Positions 45,801-54,428 of a stretch of DNA of 64,000 nucleotides are shown in pieces (the stretch's first letter is position 1; each line of letters begins with the position of its first letter). The translations under genes were made by a program, and so were the position numbers. The stretch is from positions 219,880 to 283,879 of the forward strand of contig JAUHYD010000005.1 in the NCBI GenBank assembly GCA_030426665.1, given 5' to 3'. Origin of the DNA: Bacteroidia bacterium (GTDB lineage Bacteria > Bacteroidota > Bacteroidia > Chitinophagales > Chitinophagaceae). Below the pieces are notes generated by a model. It searched no databases. It was given only the letters and a program-made list of their open reading frames with translations, and was not told the origin of the DNA.

Positions 45801-46700
45801 CTACGGCTTTCCTGACACTTTGACCTCCGGCATTCCCACCAATTCAAAGGTTGCAGAGGCAAAACGGACGGCGCCATTTGTCGCTTCAACTTCTTTCAGT
45901 ATGCGGGTGAACAACTCCGTTTTGGTAGAGCGTCGGCGTTTGTAATCTACCACATACCGCATCGTAAATTCAACCCAGTTGTCGTTGGCTATAAGCGACA
46001 CCATTGGCTCTGTTTGGGCGTCCTCTAACCTGAATCGATTTTGTAGTTCGACCCACTTCTCTCTAGACATGGAGGTCAAATCTCCGGCAAAGTGTCGACC
46101 GGTTTCTAAAAGTATTTCTTTTGCACGCTCATAGTCACTACCATAAGCAATGGGAACCTTTATTTCGTCCCATAAGAACGGGAAGTCACCTGAATAATTG
46201 AATACCGGCTCCTTAAAAACAAAGCTGTTTGCTATCAATACGATTCTTCCGTTGTAGAGGTCACCGTCCACCCATTGCCCTGTTTCCATAATAGTAGTTC
46301 GCAACAAGCCAATGTCCATAACATCGCCCTTTATCCCGCCAAGCTGAACTCTGTCTCCCGGCTGATAAAACCCACCAAACATAATTGCCAACCATCCTGC
46401 GAATGACGCGATAACCTCCTGTAACGCAAAAGCAATGCCAGCACCAGCTATCCCGAATGCAACGGAAAGTCCACCCAATTTTTCACTGTAAACAATAGTC
46501 AGCACCAGTACTACAAGAATATAACCAACAAATGACACCACTTTCTGGGTTTTGTAGCGGGTACTATTGTCATGAATCCGAAGCACTAACTTCTTCTTAA
46601 TCAATTGCGAAACACCCCAGATTATTGCGATTCCCAAAACAACAACCGCTATCTTTTCGACAGCCGTATCGTGCAGGTATTTGTCAATAAATTCTTTCAT
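45801..46700 (-). CDS. MscS-family mechanosensitive channel (third of the operon)
   Basis: Inner-membrane small-conductance mechanosensitive channel. 299 aa. TM1 near residues 15-33, TM2 about 50-70, the pore-lining TM3 stretch GIAGAGIAFALQEVIASFAG, then the beta domain VQLGGIKGDVMDIGLLRTTI. Differs from MscS of E. coli by a longer C-terminal part with NRFRLEDAQTEPMVSLIAND and RYVVDYKRRRSTKTELFTRI. Last gene of an operon that holds two other MscS homologues; 10 bp after the second one. Classical role: relief of hypo-osmotic stress. Confidence 0.88.
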   Translation of the reverse strand: MKEFIDKYLHDTAVEKIAVVVLGIAIIWGVSQLIKKKLVLRIHDNSTRYKTQKVVSFVGYILVVLVLTIVYSEKLGGLSVAFGIAGAGIAFALQEVIASFAGWLAIMFGGFYQPGDRVQLGGIKGDVMDIGLLRTTIMETGQWVDGDLYNGRIVLIANSFVFKEPVFNYSGDFPFLWDEIKVPIAYGSDYERAKEILLETGRHFAGDLTSMSREKWVELQNRFRLEDAQTEPMVSLIANDNWVEFTMRYVVDYKRRRSTKTELFTRILKEVEATNGAVRFASATFELVGMPEVKVSGKP

Positions 46701-46710
46701 AAAAATTCGT

Positions 46711-47532
46711 TTATGCCTTATGCATTACAATCTGAGTAAACGGAATCGTTATGTCATTTTCCCGGAAAACTCTGGTAATCTCAAAGCGGATACGACTCTT
46801 GGTAGCCTCTACCCTGAAAAGGTTTTCGCTCCAGAAAATCAATTCAAAGTCGAGAGAAGAAGCACCGAAGTTGATAAATCTGACGAAAGGAGCAAATGCC
46901 TCATCTTTGATTACATCGGGTTGATTTACAAGCGACTCCAATAAACAACGCTCTACCAAACGAACATCGGAAGAGTAGTCAACGCCCACCTCTATATGAA
47001 AACGAGTAGGGTTGTCGTCATGCGTCCAGTTAATGACGTTCTCTTCAGTGAACTTATGGTTTGGGATAATCACGACATTGTCTTCCCTTGTAATGACTGT
47101 AGAAGTGCGCCAGCCGATTTCTTTTACCTGCAGGACCTGATTATTTATCTCAACAATATCACCTGCTTTAATAGTCCCTTCAACCAACAGCAACAGGCCG
47201 GACATAAAGTCCTTAAAAATGATTTGCATTCCGAGCCCCAACCCAACGAGCAGCGCAGCACTACTGGCAATCAGGAATGTGATGTTTAGCCCAAGCACCT
47301 GCAACGAAAGAATAATTGCAAACGTCCACAGAATGTACTTTACCAGTTTTATGATGGATTTCTGTCGCCCGCTCGATTCCCCTTTGCGCACAAAATATGC
47401 TCTCAGCAACTTTGAGACGACGTTTATCAAAATAACATTGATAACGATAACAATAGCAGAAGAAATAATACTACCAACAGTCAGCGAAAAACTATTAATA
47501 TGAAATAATTCAAAGTCAAACAAATTCTTCAT
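46711..47532 (-). CDS. MscS-family mechanosensitive channel (second of the operon)
   Basis: Compact, canonical MscS-type protein, 273 aa. TM segments about 15-38 and 62-80, pore helix LLVGLGLGMQIIFKDFMSGL, beta domain IKAGDIVEINNQVLQVKEIG, conserved REDNVVIIPNHKFTEENVIN and a C-terminal alpha/beta part (RFHIEVGVDYSSDVRLVERC). Placed 23 bp after the permease gene and 10 bp before the next MscS gene; certainly the same transcript. Confidence 0.9.
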   Translation of the reverse strand: MKNLFDFELFHINSFSLTVGSIISSAIVIVINVILINVVSKLLRAYFVRKGESSGRQKSIIKLVKYILWTFAIILSLQVLGLNITFLIASSAALLVGLGLGMQIIFKDFMSGLLLLVEGTIKAGDIVEINNQVLQVKEIGWRTSTVITREDNVVIIPNHKFTEENVINWTHDDNPTRFHIEVGVDYSSDVRLVERCLLESLVNQPDVIKDEAFAPFVRFINFGASSLDFELIFWSENLFRVEATKSRIRFEITRVFRENDITIPFTQIVMHKA

Positions 47533-47555
47533 ATACTGTCAATTATTTTAATAAA

Positions 47556-49298
47556 TTACATTATCAATCGCACACCACCCAACTCTGCAACTCTGTATGA
47601 AAAACGATTTCCGGGCGAACCGATAAACATAAAGTTCTTTGGGATGTCCCACCCCTTTGATAAATCCTCTATAATATCCGGACCAAATACGCCGATAATT
47701 TCTACAAACTCTATGTCTATGTTAGGGTATGCTCTATCCAATACCCGAATGTCCTTTACCAGAGCATCATTGTTATCCTCCTTCTTCTTTACGTTTACGA
47801 TTTTTAGTCGTTTTGTCGTTTCGTTAGTCTCCACGTAGTGCATTACCTTATTGAGCGTTGCCACGTCGTCACCTTTTGTGAAAAAGACAAACTCTTGCGA
47901 GTGTATCTTTTTTTGCATTCGATTCAGATACCTATTGCTCAGAATAACAACCTTACGCAAAGGTGAGTACAGATATTCCAGTGTTTCTATCATTATTGTT
48001 AACACCAACGACCTGTTGAGCATTAGCAACAGGAAAACGAATGCCGGCACCAGGTAACGAAGGAACGTATAAAACGAATCTGTATTCATCTCTATATTAC
48101 CAATAAACGCGGTGATAACCAAACCTATGGCCGCAACAACCACCCATATTTTGGCATATTCGGGCCGTGGCAACCTTTTTCTCTTTGACTTAAGCAGTAA
48201 GTTGCCTGCTCCAAACAACGCCATAACTGCAAGAAAAGAAAATGTATAAACGCCGGCCAGTGCTTCTAAGTCTCCGTCCGTGGCATACAAAACGGAAACG
48301 CATAAAATGAAAAAGGCGATAATGATCCGGTAGTTGCTGCCTCTCTTATTCTTTTTGAGGAAGAAGTTAGGCAAAATCCTATCAAGCGTAATCCGCTCAG
48401 CCAGCCCGGTCATACCAACAAAAGAAGTAAGTACAGCACCACTAAGCACCAAAGTAGCATCTACATAAATCATTATTTCGAGCCACTTGCCCGCAGTTGT
48501 GCTACCCAGATATGCCAATAGTGTTTCCTTGTGTGCTCCGATTACAGCGAGCGGCAATACCCCAATTACCAGCAAAGCAATAACAGGATTGAAGAAGCTG
48601 ACAACAGCCCACATATTCCTCAATGTCTTCCGGAAAACACCTTGTTCTTGCTCCTCTACAAAGTTGGCAGAGGTCTCGAATCCGGAAATCCCCAGCATAC
48701 CCGCAGCAAAACCAAAATACAGTGCAGTTTTGAAACTACCTGAAGGTATTGCCGTTGACCAATTCACATGAAACGTCTGCAGGCCGTGAGTAATAACAAA
48801 CCAGATTGAAGCAAAAACGAGTATCAATAACGTCGCTATATGCAGGATAAATATTACGACAGCTACAATCGCAGATTCCCCAATTCCTATTATCGCCAGT
48901 CCCATAAAAATAACCAACAACACTATTGTCGCGATGGTAACATTCAGCGCACTAAACAGGCCTTGCATATAGTGCATTGCTTCTATGGCCGAAATAACCG
49001 CAGTAGCCATGTAGGACAATATTGTCAATGTGGCTGCAAGAGTCGCCAACCGTTTTGTGGTGGTATTCAAAAGTACATTGTATGCCCCTCCGTTCAACGG
49101 CAGCGCACCTACCACTTCACCATAAATTTTCCGGAAAAACAGAAGAACCAACGCAACTACAAGTAGTGACACCCAGGCATATTGCCCGGCATACATTATG
49201 GTAAGTGCGGAAACATAAAGGCATGAAGAACTGATGTCGTTTCCGGAAATTGCAGTAGCCTGCAGCTCGTTTAATTTGACCTTGTGAGGACTTTTCAT
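47556..49298 (-). CDS. APC-family amino acid/polyamine permease with soluble C-terminal part
   Basis: Inner-membrane secondary transporter. 580 aa with about twelve hydrophobic segments (residues 15-430). N-terminal NELQATAISGNDISSSCLYV and the GALPLNGGAYNVLLNTT loop are typical of APC permeases. Residues about 440-580 are a soluble domain (MHYVETNETTKRLKIVNVKK, DKDIRVLDRAYPNIDIEFVE) with no recognised function. It sits between MscS genes with 12- and 23-bp gaps; such close association suggests a functional link, perhaps import or retrieval of solutes released by the channels. Substrate unknown. Confidence 0.85.
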   Translation of the reverse strand: MKSPHKVKLNELQATAISGNDISSSCLYVSALTIMYAGQYAWVSLLVVALVLLFFRKIYGEVVGALPLNGGAYNVLLNTTTKRLATLAATLTILSYMATAVISAIEAMHYMQGLFSALNVTIATIVLLVIFMGLAIIGIGESAIVAVVIFILHIATLLILVFASIWFVITHGLQTFHVNWSTAIPSGSFKTALYFGFAAGMLGISGFETSANFVEEQEQGVFRKTLRNMWAVVSFFNPVIALLVIGVLPLAVIGAHKETLLAYLGSTTAGKWLEIMIYVDATLVLSGAVLTSFVGMTGLAERITLDRILPNFFLKKNKRGSNYRIIIAFFILCVSVLYATDGDLEALAGVYTFSFLAVMALFGAGNLLLKSKRKRLPRPEYAKIWVVVAAIGLVITAFIGNIEMNTDSFYTFLRYLVPAFVFLLLMLNRSLVLTIMIETLEYLYSPLRKVVILSNRYLNRMQKKIHSQEFVFFTKGDDVATLNKVMHYVETNETTKRLKIVNVKKKEDNNDALVKDIRVLDRAYPNIDIEFVEIIGVFGPDIIEDLSKGWDIPKNFMFIGSPGNRFSYRVAELGGVRLIM

Positions 49299-49310
49299 CT
49301 GTTAAATTTG

Positions 49311-51188
49311 TTATTGTTCGTCTTTGTCAATTTTCATTTTAAATGCCGGAGGGTTATAGTCTTTTGGTAAATACTCTGCAGGTACGGCCGCCGGGTTACC
49401 ATCTCTGTCGGCACGGTAATGTGGCGACATTATCTCTATGCCCTGCTCGTTGCAAACATCCTGAATATTCTGATGTAAATCAGAATAAATTATCGCCTGC
49501 TTGTTTGCTTCCCTTACGTATGCGTTTATCTGATAAGATACGTAAAAATCGTCCAGACTGATTTGCAATACAAAAGGCTTCGGCTCTTTCAACACCAGAT
49601 CTGTCCTTAATGCGGCATCAATCAGTACGTCGTGCATTTTTCGCCATGGAACATCGTACCCGATAGTAACCGTGCTGTGAATAATGAGTCCCTTATCCGG
49701 CGCATCGCTACTATAATTGATAGCGTGGCTATTCATTACCGTAGAGTTAGGGATAGAGATAATCTCATTTTTTATGGTACGGATTCTGGTAACCAGCATA
49801 GTTTTTTCAATGACATCTCCGGTTACTTCGCCAATTTTGACCCGGTCGCCTACCCTAAACAAGCGCATATATGTAAGCACTAACCCTGCGACAATATTGG
49901 ACAATGAGCCTGCCGAACCGAAAGTAAACAAGAAACCAAGGAATACAGATACCCCTTGAAACACCGGCGAATTGCTGCCGGGCAGATATGGAAATATCAC
50001 AATGACCATAAACGCCACCACCAATACCTTCACAATCTGATAAGTTGGGTTTGCCCAATCGGGATAAAAACCCGGAATATTCAGATGCCCCTGTTCGATT
50101 TCGCCTTTCAGAAAGATTATCCCCTTTAATATGTACCGAAACGCAATAACGATAACAATAATAGTTATGACATTGGGCAGATAATTCCATAGTGCCAATA
50201 CGATCTTCCTGACAGGCGTTAATATGTAGCCAAAAAGAGTATCTGCCAGGTCTTTGGTCCAGGGAAATATACCAAAGAGTACCGGCAATGCGATATAAAT
50301 GATGAGCAGTATAAAAAACCATTTAAGCACTGCATTCAGACTGAGCAACACATTCACTTCTCTCCTTGCATCAAAAAGCGTGTAATTCTTAATCTTTATG
50401 CCACTTATTTTTTTGCCTTCCTGAGCTTGTATTTTTCCGGCAACCCAACCAAAAAGCTTTTTGGTGTAACGAATCAACACGACCATCACCACTATTACCA
50501 GCAAAGCCAATGCAATTTCTTTTGCAAGCGTAACAATATTTGTCTCTGCCTTATAGTGCTTAACGGCATTATCAATTTTGTTCTTGTAGCTATTTGCCAA
50601 TTCTGCACTGGTCGTGTTATCCCATAGTGCATCGTTTTCTGAAACACTGACAATTATCGACGCCCCATACATTACATCAACGGTACCCTCGTTAAGCGCT
50701 GCCGTCAAAGAGTCTGAGTTGTACCTAAAGTAGCCACCAAGCTTCTTTATACGTCCACTTATTGCGGCAGCCCTGTCGGGTGCAGAAAAGCTACCTAGCT
50801 TACTATAAATAAGGAAAAGTGTGTCATTGAAAAAGCCGACCACAGGAAAGCCAATCGCAGTAGCACGAAGGGCATCTATATCAGCTTTTTTTTGTGCTAT
50901 TCTGCGCGCGTCTTTTTCCCGCAAATCTTTAAGCTGCTGCTGCAGCTCCTCCTTTTTCAGGTTATCTGTAGTTTTTAGCGAACTAAGTTGCGCCTCCAGT
51001 TCCAGCCTTTTTACAGAATCTACCAACCGTTGCTGCTCAATTGCCGATAACTTATTCCGGAAATCAATAAGAACAGAAGCGTTTACAGAATCTTTGGCGG
51101 TAGATAGTGTATCAACCTGTGCAACGACACTCTGCACCAACAAGAGCAACACAGTGGCAAAAAGAAATGCAAAACGCTTGTTGTTCAT
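49311..51188 (-). CDS. Large MscS-family channel with signal peptide and coiled coil
   Basis: 625 aa. Signal peptide (residues 1-24, FAFLFATVLLLLVQSVVAQ), a periplasmic coiled-coil region (about 45-105: SAIEQQRLVDSVKRLELEAQ and repeats of Leu/Glu/Lys), a small domain, about four extra TM segments, then the MscS core in residues about 415-525: FGSAGSLSNIVAGLVLTYMR, FRVGDRVKIGEVTGDVIEKT and NEIISIPNSTVMNSHAINYS. It ends with a C-terminal alpha/beta vestibule. Related in layout to MscK/MscM-type proteins but shorter. Second gene of the operon, 19 bp after the outer-membrane protein gene. Confidence 0.88.
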   Translation of the reverse strand: MNNKRFAFLFATVLLLLVQSVVAQVDTLSTAKDSVNASVLIDFRNKLSAIEQQRLVDSVKRLELEAQLSSLKTTDNLKKEELQQQLKDLREKDARRIAQKKADIDALRATAIGFPVVGFFNDTLFLIYSKLGSFSAPDRAAAISGRIKKLGGYFRYNSDSLTAALNEGTVDVMYGASIIVSVSENDALWDNTTSAELANSYKNKIDNAVKHYKAETNIVTLAKEIALALLVIVVMVVLIRYTKKLFGWVAGKIQAQEGKKISGIKIKNYTLFDARREVNVLLSLNAVLKWFFILLIIYIALPVLFGIFPWTKDLADTLFGYILTPVRKIVLALWNYLPNVITIIVIVIAFRYILKGIIFLKGEIEQGHLNIPGFYPDWANPTYQIVKVLVVAFMVIVIFPYLPGSNSPVFQGVSVFLGFLFTFGSAGSLSNIVAGLVLTYMRLFRVGDRVKIGEVTGDVIEKTMLVTRIRTIKNEIISIPNSTVMNSHAINYSSDAPDKGLIIHSTVTIGYDVPWRKMHDVLIDAALRTDLVLKEPKPFVLQISLDDFYVSYQINAYVREANKQAIIYSDLHQNIQDVCNEQGIEIMSPHYRADRDGNPAAVPAEYLPKDYNPPAFKMKIDKDEQ

Positions 51189-51207
51189 TTAATAAATTCT
51201 AATGTTA

Positions 51208-51990
51208 TTATTTTCTGCTTCCCTTCTTAAGTGGCAGTCGCCATGATACTCCGAAACTGACAAAGTTGTCATTAAAAGTGAACTTCTGCCCAACTCCTCC
51301 ATATAAGTCTAGCTGCAGGTTATTTCGAAGCAAATAAGCAAACCCACCATCCCATTTATGTTCAGAACCACCAGCGCTTATTGTGCCATAGCCCTCGATG
51401 TAGGTAGAAAGTTTAGCAGAAATCGAGTACCCAAGGTTAACCACATAAAACTTATTGGGCTTTGACCCGTCTCCCCGTGAAGTAACCCCGACGTTTACCA
51501 GCAGTACAAACCGCCTGCTTAGCTGCTCTGTTGCAGATAACAAAGTTGAATATCCGTAATCTCTGTCAGGTGCATTAATCGGAGCAATCACATTGGCCTG
51601 AATTGCAAGTGCAGGAACAATACCCCCTCCTGCAACAAAGTTTGCCCGTGCACCCAGCGTCCAGGAATCAAACATCATATCTATTTTATGCTCAACTCCG
51701 GAAATCCTGTTCTTTTGACTAACAGCACTTATACTGCCATTTATATCTATCCGTTTACCTATACCGTACCTTATTACCGTGGCAGGCTTGATGTTGTTCC
51801 AAGCTATTGTACTTGCATCATAATGTTCGAAATCTATACCGGATTGAATCTGCAACATTCCCTTCCCAACGGAATAGGAACTATTCCCCTGCCCCGGTCT
51901 ATCCGAACGGATATTCTTAGCGTATTGAGCTTTAACAGAAACGGAAAGCAATACGAGAAGCACAAAAGCGATACTGCCATTCAATTTCAT
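51208..51990 (-). CDS. Outer-membrane beta-barrel protein, transporter/MetA-degradation type
   Basis: 260 aa from ATG at 51,990; the in-frame upstream start at 52,017 adds 9 atypical residues. Signal peptide MKLNGSIAFVLLVLLSVSVK, then AQYAKNIRSDRPGQGNSSYS and alternating amphipathic strands (LQIQSGIDFEHYDASTIAW, NNLQLDLYGGVGQKFTFNDN), ending FGVSWRLPLKKGSRK, a normal barrel C-terminal strand. It resembles PF13557-type 'transporter' proteins (SDRPGQ... is typical). Head of the five-gene MscS operon. Function unknown. Confidence 0.7.
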   Translation of the reverse strand: MKLNGSIAFVLLVLLSVSVKAQYAKNIRSDRPGQGNSSYSVGKGMLQIQSGIDFEHYDASTIAWNNIKPATVIRYGIGKRIDINGSISAVSQKNRISGVEHKIDMMFDSWTLGARANFVAGGGIVPALAIQANVIAPINAPDRDYGYSTLLSATEQLSRRFVLLVNVGVTSRGDGSKPNKFYVVNLGYSISAKLSTYIEGYGTISAGGSEHKWDGGFAYLLRNNLQLDLYGGVGQKFTFNDNFVSFGVSWRLPLKKGSRK

Positions 51991-52181
51991 TCCCTGTTTT
52001 TTGGTGTCACATCCCAAAGGTCAACATTTTTATAATACTTCTCAATTATAGACAATGAAAGCTCAGATAATAATTGCCATTTCCCCTACCGGACGTTCAT
52101 ATATCAATCAATTCAATTTACATAATCGGGAAAAACTAACTGTAACGTTTGTCCTCATCACCATCAGAGTAGTACAATGTG

Positions 52182-52189
52182 TACCTTTG
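52182..52189 (+). promoter_or_regulatory. Possible -7 box of the feoB promoter
   Basis: TACCTTTG, ten bases before the feoB ATG; same octamer as in the S10 promoter. No -33 TTTG at 18-21 bp. Confidence 0.4.
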
Positions 52190-52199
52190 CAGCCGATTC

Positions 52200-54317
52200 A
52201 TGCAGCGGCCATATACCATAGCATTGGTTGGCAACCCCAACAGCGGTAAAAGTTCTCTTTTCAACTCGCTTACCGGGCTCAACCAAAAAGTAGGGAATTT
52301 TCCCGGAGTAACTGTTGACAAAAAAACAGGGATTTCCGCTATTTCCGAAACGCTGAAAGCACAAATTATTGACCTTCCCGGAACATATAGCCTGTACCCC
52401 AAAAGTGCAGACGAACAAGTAACCTACGAGGTGCTACTGAATCAGGACAACGCCAACCGGCCTGACCTGATAGTAGTAATAGCAGATGCCGCCAACCTAA
52501 AAAGGAATTTGCTGTTTTGTTCGCAGATAATGGATTTAAAAATACCGGTAGTTATTGCGCTCACTATGATGGATGTTGCCGGCAGAAAGGGAATCACTAT
52601 CGACATTGATGGTTTGCACCGAATGATGGGCGTGCCGGTAGTGCCAATAAACCCAAGAAAAAATAAAGGTATCGCTCCGCTAAAGAAAGCTATTGACAAC
52701 ATTTATCGGTTAGCACCTCCTATACCACCTGACTTTATAGACCTACCCGTTTTACAGACCGAGTGGATGCAAGAGATAAAGACGCTTTGTGGCCAGACAG
52801 GGAGCTACGCTGCGCTGCATATTGCCTGCAACTATAATGAGCTACAGTATATACATGCGGCCCACAGAATACGAATAGCAGCATTGCTGGGAGAAGCCGG
52901 ATTTCACAAATCAAAAATACAAGCAGAAGAAATCATCGCCAGATACCGGAAAATAGATACCATTATGCAGCAATGTGTAGTCGTAGAAAGCCCGATGAAA
53001 AGGGCGGTAATTAGTGACCGTATCGACAAAACTTTGCTCCACCCGGTATGGGGACAACTTATATTGCTGACCGTACTTTTTCTGCTTTTTCAATCGATAT
53101 TCTGGCTGGCACAATACCCGATGGACTGGATAGAGCAACTCTTTGCATACATCGGGTCACTACTTTCAGGTGTATTACCGCAAGGCTATTTCAGCGACTT
53201 TGTGATAAACGGACTACTCGCCGGCATCAGTGGCATTGCCATATTTGTACCTCAAATCATGATATTATTTGGCCTGATAACTATTCTTGAGGACAGCGGT
53301 TACATGGCGCGTATCAGCTTCCTGACAGACAGAGTTATGCGTAGTGCAGGGCTCAACGGCCGTTCGGTAATGCCACTGATAAGCGGCATGGCATGTGCAG
53401 TGCCTGCCGTAATGGCTGCCCGTACCATCCAGAACAAAAAAGAAAGGCTGATAACTATTCTTGTAACCCCACTTATGAGCTGTTCTGCCCGACTACCGGT
53501 CTATACTGTGCTTATAGGCCTTGTAATTCCAAAGCAAAAAATCCTGGGCGTTTTCAATCTTCAGGGGTTGGTGTTGATGGGCATGTATCTGCTTGGGTTT
53601 GCTATGGCTTTGTTTGTGGCGTGGGTAATGGATACCATCATAAAGTCAGAGGGTCGAAATTTTTTCCTGATGGAGTTGCCAATTTACCGGGCTCCCAGAT
53701 GGAAAAATGTAGGACTGACAATGCTTGAGAAAGGACAGATATTCATTCGGGATGTGGGGAAGGTAATTCTGGTGCTCTCCGTTGTTCTGTGGGCAATGGC
53801 TGCGTTCGGCCCGCCGGATAGAATGCGGGCAGTAGAGCAAAAATATGCAATTGCAATACAACAGCACCCCGAAAACAAGGTCGAATTATCCAAACAGTTG
53901 ACTACTGACAAGCTGGAAAACTCGTTTGCCGGCATTATGGGTCATGCTATCGAACCCGTTATCCGGCCGTTGGGTTATGATTGGAAAATTGGTATCGCGT
54001 TAATCACTTCGTTTGCCGCAAGAGAGGTATTCGTAGGCACAATGGCCACGCTATACAGTGTGGGAGATACTGCAGGCGACAACAATACACTTACAATGAA
54101 AATGAAAGAAGCTAAGCGAGACGACGGCACACCCGTTTACACATTGGCAACCGGCATGTCGCTACTTATTTTCTATGCCTTTGCTATGCAGTGTATGAGT
54201 ACGCTTGCCATCGTAAAGCGGGAAACACGAAGCTGGAAATACCCTATGATACAATTTGGCTACATGGCAGTACTTGCTTATGTAGGTGCGTGGGCTATGT
54301 ATGTATTGTTTAAATAG
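52200..54317 (+). CDS. feoB: Ferrous iron transporter FeoB
   Basis: Inner-membrane Fe(II) transporter with an N-terminal GTPase. 705 aa from ATG at 52,200; in-frame codons before it overlap the promoter box. G1 GNPNSGKSSLFN (about residues 10-21), VGNFPGVTVDKKTG (G2), IDLPGTYSLYP (G3) and the FeoB helical domain; the membrane part carries GFGLIT-like segments and MPLISGMACAVPAVMAARTI, LMSCSARLPVYTVLIGLVIP. No feoA or feoC gene is next to it: the upstream region is only 182 bp and holds no gene. Likely iron uptake under anoxic or acidic conditions. Confidence 0.95.
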   Translation: MQRPYTIALVGNPNSGKSSLFNSLTGLNQKVGNFPGVTVDKKTGISAISETLKAQIIDLPGTYSLYPKSADEQVTYEVLLNQDNANRPDLIVVIADAANLKRNLLFCSQIMDLKIPVVIALTMMDVAGRKGITIDIDGLHRMMGVPVVPINPRKNKGIAPLKKAIDNIYRLAPPIPPDFIDLPVLQTEWMQEIKTLCGQTGSYAALHIACNYNELQYIHAAHRIRIAALLGEAGFHKSKIQAEEIIARYRKIDTIMQQCVVVESPMKRAVISDRIDKTLLHPVWGQLILLTVLFLLFQSIFWLAQYPMDWIEQLFAYIGSLLSGVLPQGYFSDFVINGLLAGISGIAIFVPQIMILFGLITILEDSGYMARISFLTDRVMRSAGLNGRSVMPLISGMACAVPAVMAARTIQNKKERLITILVTPLMSCSARLPVYTVLIGLVIPKQKILGVFNLQGLVLMGMYLLGFAMALFVAWVMDTIIKSEGRNFFLMELPIYRAPRWKNVGLTMLEKGQIFIRDVGKVILVLSVVLWAMAAFGPPDRMRAVEQKYAIAIQQHPENKVELSKQLTTDKLENSFAGIMGHAIEPVIRPLGYDWKIGIALITSFAAREVFVGTMATLYSVGDTAGDNNTLTMKMKEAKRDDGTPVYTLATGMSLLIFYAFAMQCMSTLAIVKRETRSWKYPMIQFGYMAVLAYVGAWAMYVLFK

Positions 54318-54381
54318 CCAGGACATTTAATTGGACATCAACTACCTTATACCAACCTTTTACAATTATATAATATCTAAT

Positions 54382-54413
54382 TTTGTTAAGCAATAAATTA
54401 TAATTTAAATTTG
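54382..54413 (+). promoter_or_regulatory. Promoter of the C10 peptidase gene
   Basis: TTTG (54,382-54,385), 20-bp spacer, TAAATTTG (54,406-54,413): full consensus match. ATG at 54,429. Confidence 0.75.
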
Positions 54414-54428
54414 TATAAAAATACACTA

